This document shows, one piece after another, positions 6,641-13,281 of a stretch of DNA of 16,528 nt; position 1 is the stretch's first letter, and each line of letters starts with the position of its first letter. A program made the position numbers and the translations under genes. Origin of the DNA: DATEVL01 sp964448245 (GTDB lineage: Bacteria; Chloroflexota; Anaerolineae; Anaerolineales; E44-bin32); contig CAYUWF010000050.1 in NCBI GenBank assembly GCA_964448245.1, forward strand, positions 1 through 16,528, in the 5' to 3' direction. The notes beneath the pieces are model-generated. The model was given only the letters and a program-made list of their open reading frames with translations. It was not told the DNA's origin and did not search any database.

Positions 6641-7627
6641 ATGATCCGTCTCCTCCAGCGCGGTCGCAATGGGCGCATCCGCCGCGATCTGCCCCTGGCC
6701 GATCTGCCGCGCCTGCTGCGGCAGCCGGGTGGGATGGTCTGGCTGGACTTCGCCGACGAGCCGCCCGAAGTGTGCGAGCCGATCATGCGCAAGGCCTTCG
6801 GCTTCCACCCCCTGGCGGTCGACGACGCGCTGCAGGAATCACACGTGCCCAAGCTCGACGACTGGGGCGACTACCTGTATCTGGCGATCCACGCCATCCA
6901 CTACGACGCCGCCCGCGAGCCATCGCTCACGACGCATGAGTTCGACACCTTCCTCGGCCCCAACTACCTCGTCACACACCACGATGACCCGCTGCCCGAG
7001 GTGGACCGGGTGTGGCAGCGCATCGGGCAGGACGATCGCTACCTGGCCGATGGCCCCGATCACCTGTACTACACCCTGGCGGACGAGATCATCTACAGCT
7101 ACCTGCGCAACATCGAAGCCATCGACAATAGCATCCAGGCCTTCGAAGACGCGGTCTTCGAACGGCCGACGCCCGCCACGCTGGAGGGGGTCTTCGCCCT
7201 CAAGCGCGGCCTGCTGCAGCTGCGCCGCGTCGTCGGGCCCCAGCGCGAGGTCTTTAACAAGCTGGCGCGCGACGATTTCCGCGTGGTCGACAAGAAAGAC
7301 CGCATCTACTTTCGCGACGTCTACGACCATCTGGTGCGGCTGCACGACATCAACGAGAGCATGCGCGATCAGGTGACCGGGGTGTTGGAGATCTACTTGT
7401 CGGTGATCAACAACCGCATGAACGACACGATGAAGACGCTGGCCCTGGTCACGACGATCTTCATGCCGACCTCGTTCCTGGTGGGCTTCTTCGGCATGAA
7501 TTACTTTGCCGCGCCGGTGATTTTCGGCCAGTGGACGTCGCTGCCCTCTTTTGCGGCGACGATGATCATTCTGGCACTGACCCCGGTAGCGTTCTACATC
7601 TGGTTCCGCCGACGCAAGTGGTTGTAG
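6641..7627 (+). CDS. corA: CorA-family divalent metal channel
   Basis: CorA proteins are pentameric channels for Mg2+ (also Co2+, Ni2+ or Zn2+ in subfamilies) in the cytoplasmic membrane. The 328-residue product has the expected large N-terminal cytoplasmic domain (FDTFLGPNYLVTHHDDPLPE, then long helices with LKRGLLQLRRVVGPQREVFN and YDHLVRLHDINESMRDQVTG). Two C-terminal helices follow. The signature GMN is at residues 285-287 within FLVGFFGMNYFA, and the basic tail WFRRRKWL ends the protein. The ATG at 6641 gives a normal N-terminus; no clear Shine-Dalgarno is visible (CCAATCGCCG). It closes the cluster begun at 5196, after a nested hairpin. Whether it imports or exports, and which metal, cannot be told from the sequence. 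Confidence 0.95.
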   Translation: MIRLLQRGRNGRIRRDLPLADLPRLLRQPGGMVWLDFADEPPEVCEPIMRKAFGFHPLAVDDALQESHVPKLDDWGDYLYLAIHAIHYDAAREPSLTTHEFDTFLGPNYLVTHHDDPLPEVDRVWQRIGQDDRYLADGPDHLYYTLADEIIYSYLRNIEAIDNSIQAFEDAVFERPTPATLEGVFALKRGLLQLRRVVGPQREVFNKLARDDFRVVDKKDRIYFRDVYDHLVRLHDINESMRDQVTGVLEIYLSVINNRMNDTMKTLALVTTIFMPTSFLVGFFGMNYFAAPVIFGQWTSLPSFAATMIILALTPVAFYIWFRRRKWL

Positions 7628-8013
7628 GCCCGGCAAGACCTGGCGTGCCGCGCCCCCGCGGATCGCGCTTCGCATCCCGAAGGGGAAGCGGGGGCCCGGG
7701 CGACTTGCAGGTCCTGGATTCCCGCACCACTCCGCTCCGCTTCGGGTGCACCACCTGGTCGGCACGCTGGCGGCGTCGAGCACTTCGTCGAGCACCTGGA
7801 GCTGACTCTCTTTCCCCTCGACCGCACCGGGAGGCGCTGGCTACCGCCGGCATGACGGTTCCCTTCGACCCGCAAGGCCCGACGGGCCGCGGGTTGTTCA
7901 TCGGCATCGTCCCTCGCCCGTCGGCCTGAGGCCCCTCCGCGCCATGGCGTGATAACATTGTCTCCCGTCTGCGCGCCGCCCGGAGCGGCGGGCGGGCCTC
8001 CTAACGGACACGC
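7628..8013. other. Spacer without a convincing gene
   Basis: The spacer after corA holds a nested hairpin (GCCCCCGC 7652-7659 with GCGGGGGC 7688-7695; inner CTTCG 7668-7672 with CGAAG 7678-7682). It then has text like a degenerate dispersed repeat: CTGGATTCCCGC near 7713 and GCCGGCATGACGG near 7846 resemble the two ends of a common intergenic palindrome, about 120 bp apart. The frame running to 7929 is not credible as a gene. The candidate promoter at 7950-7958 is listed separately. Confidence 0.5.
7950..7958 (+). promoter_or_regulatory. Candidate extended -10 upstream of the metallophosphoesterase
   Basis: TGATAACAT reads as an extended -10 (TG, one base, TAACAT). No -35 is evident 17 nt upstream (GC-rich). 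Initiation near 7965 would give a leader of about 140 nt that includes the small frame at 8014-8100. This is a weak call from motif alone. Confidence 0.35.
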
Positions 8014-8100
8014 GTGACCAGCGACCTAATCCGAACGACGCAGGAAGCCGTCCGGCGGACCTTCAGCCAACGGGACGTCATGCCCGCCGCCCGGGCCTAG
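8014..8100 (+). CDS. Possible 28-codon leader ORF
   Basis: GTG at 8014 opens a 28-codon frame (TSDLIRTTQEAVRRTFSQRD, then VMPAARA) that stops at 8100, 5 nt before the metallophosphoesterase ATG. It is hydrophilic and basic and matches nothing I know. No good Shine-Dalgarno precedes it. Its position directly before the next start could couple translation. It may equally be chance in GC-rich DNA. Confidence 0.2.
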   Translation: MTSDLIRTTQEAVRRTFSQRDVMPAARA

Positions 8101-8105
8101 CGACG

Positions 8106-8966
8106 ATGTCCGATCGACCCGCCACCGGCCGCGAATTTCCCCTGCGCCGCAAGCTCCAGCTGTGGCGCGCGGCGCGCGCCCACCGACGCGGGACCGATCG
8201 ATTCAAGCCGGAGGATTTCGCCCTCTACCGGCTGGAGGTCGAAATCCCGGGGTTGGACCCGGTCTGGGACGGTTATCGCCTGGCGCATCTGACCGACATC
8301 CACCTCGGACAGTGGCTGTCGCCGGCGCGGTTGGAAGGGGTGGTGGACCTGACGAACGACCTGGGGGCCGACCTGGTCGCGCTGACCGGCGACTTCCTCT
8401 CCTACGATCTGGACGGCTCGGCGCGGGATTTGGAACGGGCCTTCGCCCGCCTCCAGGCGGCCGATGGCGTCTTCGCCGTGCTCGGCAACCACGATCACTG
8501 GGTGGGCGCCGACCGCGTGCGCGCGCTGCTCAACCGATGCGGGGTCCGCGAGCTGCGCAACGACGTCGTCACGCTGCGCCGCGGCGCGGCGGTGCTGCAC
8601 CTGGCGGGCGTGGACGATGTGATGGTGCATCAGGACGACCTGGCGCAGGTGCTGGACCGGCTGCCGGCGCAGGGGCCGGCGCTGCTGCTGGCCCACGAGC
8701 CGGATTTCGCCGATCACGCCGCCCGCGCCGGCCGTTTCGGCCTGCAGCTCTCCGGACATTCGCACGGGGGGCAGGTCGTCCTGCCCGGCTTCGGCCCGTT
8801 GATCCGGGGACCCTACTGCTGGAAGTATCCCCTCGACCGCTACCAGGTGGGGCCGATGACGCTCTACACCAACCGCGGCCTGGGATCGAACATGTGGTGG
8901 ATTCGAGTGAACTGTCCGCCGGAAATCGCGCTGGTGACCCTACGGTCGCCGCGCAGGGAGGCCTGA
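8106..8966 (+). CDS. Metallophosphoesterase, YkuE/YaeI-like
   Basis: This 286-residue calcineurin-like phosphoesterase has the full set of metal ligands: TDIH (Asp64, His66), GD (Asp96), GNHD (Asn128, His129), AHEP (His197) and GHSHGG (His218, His220). The order and spacing match YkuE-type enzymes, which act at the membrane on lipid-linked or peptidoglycan-related phosphoesters, including LpxG-type UDP-diacylglucosamine hydrolases. The N-terminus is charged (PLRRKLQLWRAARAHRRGTD) with no clear transmembrane helix, so it may be peripheral. The ATG at 8106 gives a plausible start without an obvious Shine-Dalgarno. The stop is 1 nt before the next gene, which encodes another phosphoester-cleaving-type protein, so they are co-translated. 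Substrate is not shown. Confidence 0.9.
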   Translation: MSDRPATGREFPLRRKLQLWRAARAHRRGTDRFKPEDFALYRLEVEIPGLDPVWDGYRLAHLTDIHLGQWLSPARLEGVVDLTNDLGADLVALTGDFLSYDLDGSARDLERAFARLQAADGVFAVLGNHDHWVGADRVRALLNRCGVRELRNDVVTLRRGAAVLHLAGVDDVMVHQDDLAQVLDRLPAQGPALLLAHEPDFADHAARAGRFGLQLSGHSHGGQVVLPGFGPLIRGPYCWKYPLDRYQVGPMTLYTNRGLGSNMWWIRVNCPPEIALVTLRSPRREA

Positions 8967-8967
8967 C

Positions 8968-11040
8968 ATGATGGGAATGACGTGGCAGCGGGCGCTCGGC
9001 CGATCGCTGCTGATCTGGCTGTTGGGGACCATCGGGCTGGTGGTGATGGCGGTGTTGCTGCCCGGGCTGCGCATCGACAACTTGCGCTCGGCGGCGGCGG
9101 CCGTTTTGATTTCGAGCGTGGTCAACGCGCTGCTGTGGCCGCTGCTGTCGCGGGTGCTGCTGCCCTTCATGGTCTACACCCTGGGCCTGGTCACGCTGAT
9201 CCTGAACGCCCTGATCTTCGGCCTGGCGACCAGCTTCCTCCCCGGGATTCACGTCGAGAGCTTCTGGACCCTGGTCGCCGCCGTGATCGGGATGAGCGCC
9301 ATCACGATGGGGCTCTCGACCCTGCTCACGATCGACGACGAGGCGCCGTTCTACCGCAACGTTGTCCTGCGCGCGGCCCGGCGCACGCGCCGCCAGGCGC
9401 CGCTGACGCAGTACCCGGCGGTGATCTTCCTCGAGATCGACGGCCTCTCGGCGCCGACGCTGCACAAAGCGATCGAGCAGGGTCACATGCCGACCCTGGC
9501 GGGATGGCTCGCCCGCGCATCGCACCGCGTGGTCGAATGGGAGACGGACACCTCCTGTCAGACGGGCGCCTCGCAGGCCGGGATCCTGCTCGGCAACAAT
9601 GCCGACATCCCAGCCTTCCGCTGGGTCGACAAGCCCAACGGGAACAAGATCATCACCTCCTCCGGACCCAAGGACGCGCCCCAGATCGAAGCCGCCCATT
9701 CCAACGGGACCGGCCTGCTGGCGGTCAACGGGGCCAGCCGGACCAACCTCTTTTCAGGCGATGCCGGCGAGGCGCTGATGACCTACAGCCGGGTGACGAA
9801 AGTCAGCAAGCTCTACACGCCTTCCTACTACTACTTCTTCTCCTCTCCCTACCAGTTCGTGCGGACGCTGATCCTCTTCATCGGCGAGATCATCTTTGAG
9901 ATCCGCTCCCGTCGGCGGCAGCAGCGCGAGAACGTCATCCCCCGATTGGGCCGAGAGAAACGAGGCGGGATCTATCCCCTGGTGCGGGCCTTCACCACCA
10001 TCTTCCTGCGCGACCTGACGACCCACACCCTGGTCGGCGACATCCTGGCGGGCACGTTCGATGCCGAGTACGCCACCTACTTCGGCTACGACGAGGTCGC
10101 CCATCATTCCGGGGTCGAGGACCCGGACGCCTTCCGTACGCTGCGCCAGCTTGATCAGCAGTTCGCCCGCCTGGAGCGAGCGACGACCCACGCCGAACGG
10201 AAGGTGCACCTGGCCGTTCTCTCGGACCACGGGCAGAGCCAGGGGCAGACTTTCAAACAGCGCTACGGAATCACGCTCAAAGACCACATTCAGACCCTGC
10301 TCCCGGCCGAATTCAAGATCCACGATCGGTTGGAGACGGATGAGGGGTGGGACCACGTCAGCCTGGCGGCGACCGACGTCGCGCAGAACGACTCGAAGCT
10401 CATCGGACGAACCGTGAAGTCGCAGACCGAGACGAGCCGCGATGCCGACGGGCGGGTGCTGGTCGGCCCGGAAGCCAAGCAGGCCAAGGCCGAGAAGAAG
10501 GGCGAGGCCGTCGCCGCCCACGACGCCGGATCTATCGTGCTGGCGTCGGGCAACCTCGGCCTGGTGTACTTCACCGATTGGCACGAACGGCTGACGCTCG
10601 AGCAGATCAATGAGCGCTTTCCGGAGCTGATCCCCGGCCTGTTGCGGCATGAGGGTATCGGATTCCTGCTGGCGCATTCGGAGAAGGAGGGGGGCGTGGT
10701 GCTCGGCCCGCGGGGGACGCTGTACCTCGAGACCGGGCGGATCACCGGGGAGAACCCTCTGGCGCTCTTCCCGCCGCGGTCGGCGCAGCATCTCAAGCGT
10801 ACCGACAGCTTCCGCTTCGTGCCCGACATCGTCGTCAACAGCTTCTACGACCCGCAGAAGGACGAAGGCGCCGCCTTCGAGGAGTTGATCGGGTACCACG
10901 GCGGGATGGGCGGCAATCAGTCAAGGCCGTTCGTCCTGGTTCCGGCGGAATGGCGGTTGGGGGAAGGGGAAATCGTCGGGGCGGAGGAGCTGCACCGCCG
11001 GCTCAAGGCGGAGGTGGCTGAATTGAGTCGCGCGGCTTGA
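8968..11040 (+). CDS. Holin-like four-helix domain fused to an alkaline-phosphatase-superfamily domain
   Basis: The 690-residue protein starts with four hydrophobic helices in the first 120 residues (SLLIWLLGTIGLVVMAVLLP, then AAAAVLISSVVNALLWPLL, MVYTLGLVTLILNALIFGLA and WTLVAAVIGMSAITMGL), the layout of the Phage_holin_4_2-type membrane family. The rest is a type I phosphodiesterase/phosphatase-like domain. Probable metal site: Asp158 (EIDGL), nucleophile Thr199 (SCQTGASQAG), Asp375 and His379 (YDEVAHHSG), Asp420-His421 (SDHGQ) and His644 (YHGGMGG). A further hydrophobic stretch is at about 292-311. AGGGAGG (8955-8961) lies 6 nt before the ATG. The upstream metallophosphoesterase stop is 1 nt away. 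The holin-like name does not imply phage origin. It probably hydrolyses or transfers a phosphate or phosphodiester group at the membrane surface; substrate unknown. Confidence 0.85.
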   Translation: MMGMTWQRALGRSLLIWLLGTIGLVVMAVLLPGLRIDNLRSAAAAVLISSVVNALLWPLLSRVLLPFMVYTLGLVTLILNALIFGLATSFLPGIHVESFWTLVAAVIGMSAITMGLSTLLTIDDEAPFYRNVVLRAARRTRRQAPLTQYPAVIFLEIDGLSAPTLHKAIEQGHMPTLAGWLARASHRVVEWETDTSCQTGASQAGILLGNNADIPAFRWVDKPNGNKIITSSGPKDAPQIEAAHSNGTGLLAVNGASRTNLFSGDAGEALMTYSRVTKVSKLYTPSYYYFFSSPYQFVRTLILFIGEIIFEIRSRRRQQRENVIPRLGREKRGGIYPLVRAFTTIFLRDLTTHTLVGDILAGTFDAEYATYFGYDEVAHHSGVEDPDAFRTLRQLDQQFARLERATTHAERKVHLAVLSDHGQSQGQTFKQRYGITLKDHIQTLLPAEFKIHDRLETDEGWDHVSLAATDVAQNDSKLIGRTVKSQTETSRDADGRVLVGPEAKQAKAEKKGEAVAAHDAGSIVLASGNLGLVYFTDWHERLTLEQINERFPELIPGLLRHEGIGFLLAHSEKEGGVVLGPRGTLYLETGRITGENPLALFPPRSAQHLKRTDSFRFVPDIVVNSFYDPQKDEGAAFEELIGYHGGMGGNQSRPFVLVPAEWRLGEGEIVGAEELHRRLKAEVAELSRAA

Positions 11041-11043
11041 GTC

Positions 11044-11095
11044 CCCTCACCCCAAACCCCTCTCCCGCGCAGCGGGAAAGGGGCCGGGGTAAGGG
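11044..11095. terminator. Strong palindrome between convergent genes
   Basis: CCCTCACCCC (11044-11053) pairs with GGGGTAAGGG (11086-11095) with one mismatch. CCCCTCTCCCGC (11057-11068) pairs with GCGGGAAAGGGG (11072-11083) with one mismatch, over a 3-nt loop. It ends 3 nt before the stop of the minus-strand SIMPL gene. The sequence is of the common CCCCTCTCCC-type intergenic palindrome class. It probably terminates or stabilises transcripts from both sides. Confidence 0.65.
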
Positions 11096-11098
11096 TAT

Positions 11099-11800
11099 TC
11101 AGCGAACGGCGTACGTCACGGTCACGTTCACCGTGACCGTGTTGGTTCCGGTGGAGACCGGCGGCCCGTCGCCGCCGCCCCCCATCCCGTAGGCCGGCGC
11201 ACCGTAGTAGAACGGCGGAGGCTGGATGACGCCGGAGGAGGCCGTGATCAACTCGCCCAGTGTCAGGCCGGCTCCGACGGCGATCTGGGCGGCGCGGGCC
11301 TGGGCGTCGGCCATCGCCTCCGCCCGGGCCTCATCCTCGGCGGCCGAGGTGTCGGCAATAGAGAACGCCACGCCGTAGATGTTCGTCGCCCCGGCGTCGA
11401 CGGCGCTCTGTAGCAACTCGGACAGCTTGTCCACATCCCGCAGGCGGACGCTCAGGTTGTTGTCGACGTAGTAGATCACCTGCTCGGTGGGCACGCCGAA
11501 CTGGTCGTACTCGGACTGCGGGTAAACGGTGAAGTAGGCCGTCTGCATGTCGGCGTCGGAGACGCCCGACTGGCGGGCGGCGTCCATGATGGCCGCGGCG
11601 ATGCGGTTGTTCCGCGCCACGGCGATCTGCACGTCGTCATTGCGGGTCTGGATGCCCAGGTTGACCGTCACCACATCCGGCGCGATCTGGACATTGCCTT
11701 CGCCGGGGACGGTGACCGATCGTTCGGCCCCCGGCTGCCCTACGCAGCCGGCGAGCAAAGCGGCCGTCAGGAGGAAAATGGAGAGCACTCGTGTGCGCAT
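11099..11800 (-). CDS. SIMPL-domain (DUF541) lipoprotein
   Basis: This 233-residue envelope lipoprotein has a signal peptide MRTRVLSIFLLTAALLAGC with lipobox LAGC (Cys19), then a SIMPL (DUF541) domain: VTVPGEGNVQIAPDVVTVNL, GIQTRNDDVQIAVARNN, SGVSDADMQTAYFTVYP and YVDNNLSVRLRDVDKLSELL. A Gly/Pro-rich segment (PPPFYYGAPAYGMGGGGDGP) lies before the last strand. The family is found in periplasmic or outer-surface proteins and its molecular role is poorly defined. I chose ATG 11800, not the longer frame to 11935, because it begins the signal peptide and AGGGAGGAAACC lies just upstream. It follows the second SIMPL gene by 13 nt. It is the second gene of the pair; the strong convergent palindrome lies after it. 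Confidence 0.92.
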   Translation of the reverse strand: MRTRVLSIFLLTAALLAGCVGQPGAERSVTVPGEGNVQIAPDVVTVNLGIQTRNDDVQIAVARNNRIAAAIMDAARQSGVSDADMQTAYFTVYPQSEYDQFGVPTEQVIYYVDNNLSVRLRDVDKLSELLQSAVDAGATNIYGVAFSIADTSAAEDEARAEAMADAQARAAQIAVGAGLTLGELITASSGVIQPPPFYYGAPAYGMGGGGDGPPVSTGTNTVTVNVTVTYAVR

Positions 11801-11813
11801 GGTTTCCTCCCTC

Positions 11814-12524
11814 TCACCGAATACCGTAGGTAACGGAAAGTTGAACGCGGTACTCCAACGTCCCCGGCGAGGTCGGCACGTCGCTGGCGGCGGGCACGGC
11901 TTCGCCGGAATAGCGCAGCAGGCCGGGGATCGCACCGCCGGTGCTCTCGACGACCGTCAGGATCGGACCGAGGGTCACGCCGCTTTCGCTGGCCAGCTGG
12001 TCCGCCTGCCGCTGCGCATCGGTCAGCGCCGCGCTGCGGGCCGGCGCGAGGGCCGCCGAAGGATCGGCCAAAGTGTAGGTCAGGCTCTGGACCGAGTTGG
12101 CGCCGCTGTCGAGCGCCTCGCCTAGCAGCGTGCCCAGCACGGCGACATCATGCAGCGTGATCGTGACCGTGTTGTCCACGAAGTACGTCACCTCATCGCT
12201 GACTTTGCCGAACTCGTCGTTGTGCTGCTGGCCCCAGATGCTGAAGGAGGTGGTCTGCACGTCCTCCGGCGTGACCCCCAGCTGGGTCACAGCCTGTATC
12301 ACCTGCTGCGCGGTCTCGTTGTTGGCGGCCACCGTCGGACCGACCTCCGTGCCCCGGGTTTGCACCCCGAGGGTGACGATGACGGTATCCGGCGGGACCA
12401 CGGTGGATCCCTCGCCGCTAACGACGATCGTCCGCTCTCCCTGGCCCAGCCCCAGCGCCGAGCAGGCGCCGAGGGCCAGAGCCGCGAGCAGGAGGGCCAG
12501 TGCCCTCCAGCGCTGCGTCAACAT
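11814..12524 (-). CDS. SIMPL-domain (DUF541) lipoprotein, upstream paralogue
   Basis: The 236-residue product is a paralogue of the downstream neighbour. The signal peptide MLTQRWRALALLLAALALGA ends in lipobox LGAC (Cys21), followed by a linker (SALGLGQGERT). The domain has IVVSGEGSTVVPPDTVIVTL, GVQTRGTEVGPTVAANN, LGVTPEDVQTTSFSIWG and FVDNTVTITLHDVAVLGTLL, parallel to the other copy. I chose ATG 12524 because GGAAGGAGG lies 7 nt upstream; the frame extending to 13169 runs through non-coding repeat DNA. A TATACT box lies about 70 nt upstream. The two SIMPL genes are one transcript (13-nt gap). Duplicated SIMPL genes may differ in partner. Confidence 0.93.
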   Translation of the reverse strand: MLTQRWRALALLLAALALGACSALGLGQGERTIVVSGEGSTVVPPDTVIVTLGVQTRGTEVGPTVAANNETAQQVIQAVTQLGVTPEDVQTTSFSIWGQQHNDEFGKVSDEVTYFVDNTVTITLHDVAVLGTLLGEALDSGANSVQSLTYTLADPSAALAPARSAALTDAQRQADQLASESGVTLGPILTVVESTGGAIPGLLRYSGEAVPAASDVPTSPGTLEYRVQLSVTYGIR

Positions 12525-12593
12525 CGCTTGGCCTCCTTCCGTAGGACTCCCGAAGTTCTGGGCAGGCGCAGTCCTCTCCAGGACACGAAGCGC

Positions 12594-12599
12594 AGTATA
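12594..12599 (-). promoter_or_regulatory. -10 box TATACT of the SIMPL pair
   Basis: On the minus strand TATACT reads 12599-12594, giving a leader of about 63 nt before the ATG at 12524. No good -35 is seen; the 17-nt position falls in the dyad at 12612-12628. A regulator could act there, but this is inference. Confidence 0.5.
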
Positions 12600-12611
12600 C
12601 CCGCTCCAGGC

Positions 12612-12628
12612 GTGACACTGGGAGTCAC
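12612..12628. promoter_or_regulatory. Dyad GTGAC-N7-GTCAC at the -35 position
   Basis: GTGAC (12612-12616) and GTCAC (12624-12628) form a 5-bp dyad with a 7-nt centre, just upstream of the TATACT box. The size and position suit a repressor or activator site. Five-base arms can arise by chance, so this is a weak call. Confidence 0.3.
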
Positions 12629-12682
12629 AAGCGTAGACGCCGCGGCGATCCGGTAAGTTCCCGCGGTGAGAGGTCATTCCCG

Positions 12683-12715
12683 CGAACGGCCTCGAGCTGA
12701 TCCGCCTGGCCAGCC
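12683..12715. repeat. 33-bp direct repeat, copy 1
   Basis: Matches 13035-13067 at 30 of 33 positions; both begin CGAACGGCCTCGAG and end GGCCAGCC. This copy's right end also takes part in an 11-bp perfect inverted repeat, CTGGCCAGCCC (12706-12716) with GGGCTGGCCAG (12745-12755). It lies in the 12600-13280 spacer, which shows no convincing larger gene. Confidence 0.75.
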
Positions 12716-12758
12716 CAAGGCCGTATCGGGCCAACGCTGACCGTGGGCTGGCCAGGGC

Positions 12759-12785
12759 GGTCGCGAAGCATCCTGAAAGGGTCCC
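12759..12785. repeat. 27-bp dispersed repeat, copy A
   Basis: Begins GGTCGCGAAGCA and matches 14933-14959 at 23 of 27 positions in the same orientation. The two copies lie on either side of the transhydrogenase gene, 2.2 kb apart. They could be a dispersed intergenic repeat or the marks of an insertion. Confidence 0.65.
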
Positions 12786-13034
12786 AGCGAGGTTCGGCAG
12801 CCGACCCACTTGGGCCGTGGCGGGAGCCGGCAACTCCTCGGCCGCGAGACCACCCTCGGTAAACAGACCTCGGCGGCAATGCCCCCGGGGCCTAGATAGG
12901 CGTGGAACCTGACCAGGGCTGCGACGGGCGTGGGGCGGGTTTTGCTCCCGGGCGCGACAGATGCGTGGGGATATCCTTGGTGGCTCATCTGAATGACTTG
13001 GATATGGGGAGGCCTCCGGCTGAATAATGGCTGC

Positions 13035-13067
13035 CGAACGGCCTCGAGATGAGCCGCCCGGCCAGCC
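13035..13067. repeat. 33-bp direct repeat, copy 2
   Basis: Second copy of the 12683-12715 repeat, 352 bp downstream, with three substitutions at repeat positions 15, 19 and 25. The spacer between the copies holds no reading frame I trust. The pair could support deletion or duplication by recombination. Confidence 0.75.
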
Positions 13068-13149
13068 ACGACAAGTATTGCAAGAAGACTGACACCCAGC
13101 TAGACGGGGTGGCTCCACCAAGTTGTTATGCGCTGTCTCCGCGCAACTG

Positions 13150-13281
13150 CTAGGTCGTTCCGACAACATACCCAGTACGGCCTACGCAAGTACCCCAGCC
13201 GCCCTTCGCCTTGTGCTTGCCGAGCTTGGTGTTGTATTTATCCCTATAGAACCGCTTTCCACAGGACCGCGTCTTCTTCAC
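13150..13281 (-). CDS. Small frame continuing after the transhydrogenase stop
   Basis: Directly after the transhydrogenase TAG (13284-13282), a GTG at 13281 opens 43 codons in the same frame, ending in TAG at 13152-13150. The product is basic and contains KKTRSCGKRFYRDKYNTKLG and then KHKAKGGWGTCVGRTGYVV. I recognise no family. It lies in an AT-richer stretch than the neighbouring genes. It may be a real small protein coupled to the upstream gene, a readthrough tail, or the remnant of a decayed gene; known transhydrogenases end before it. No independent ribosome-binding site is evident, but the stop-start abutment would allow reinitiation. Confidence 0.3.
   Translation of the reverse strand: MKKTRSCGKRFYRDKYNTKLGKHKAKGGWGTCVGRTGYVVGTT

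Noticed and set aside
7852..7929. Small frame MTVPFDPQGPTGRGLF at the end of the corA spacer
   Set aside because: No usable ribosome-binding site at correct spacing and it overlaps degenerate repeat text.
8968..9320. Prophage signal from the holin-like domain
   Set aside because: The domain is fused to a phosphatase-type enzyme in an ordinary operon and no other phage genes are present.
11801..11935. N-terminal extension of the downstream SIMPL gene
   Set aside because: It is antisense-free but overlaps the other SIMPL gene in another frame, and the signal peptide starts at 11800.
13110..13160. Integron attC-like site around GTTGTTATGCGC
   Set aside because: The two core sites do not fit the GTTRRRY/RYYYAAC pattern and the stems do not pair well; no integrase is present.
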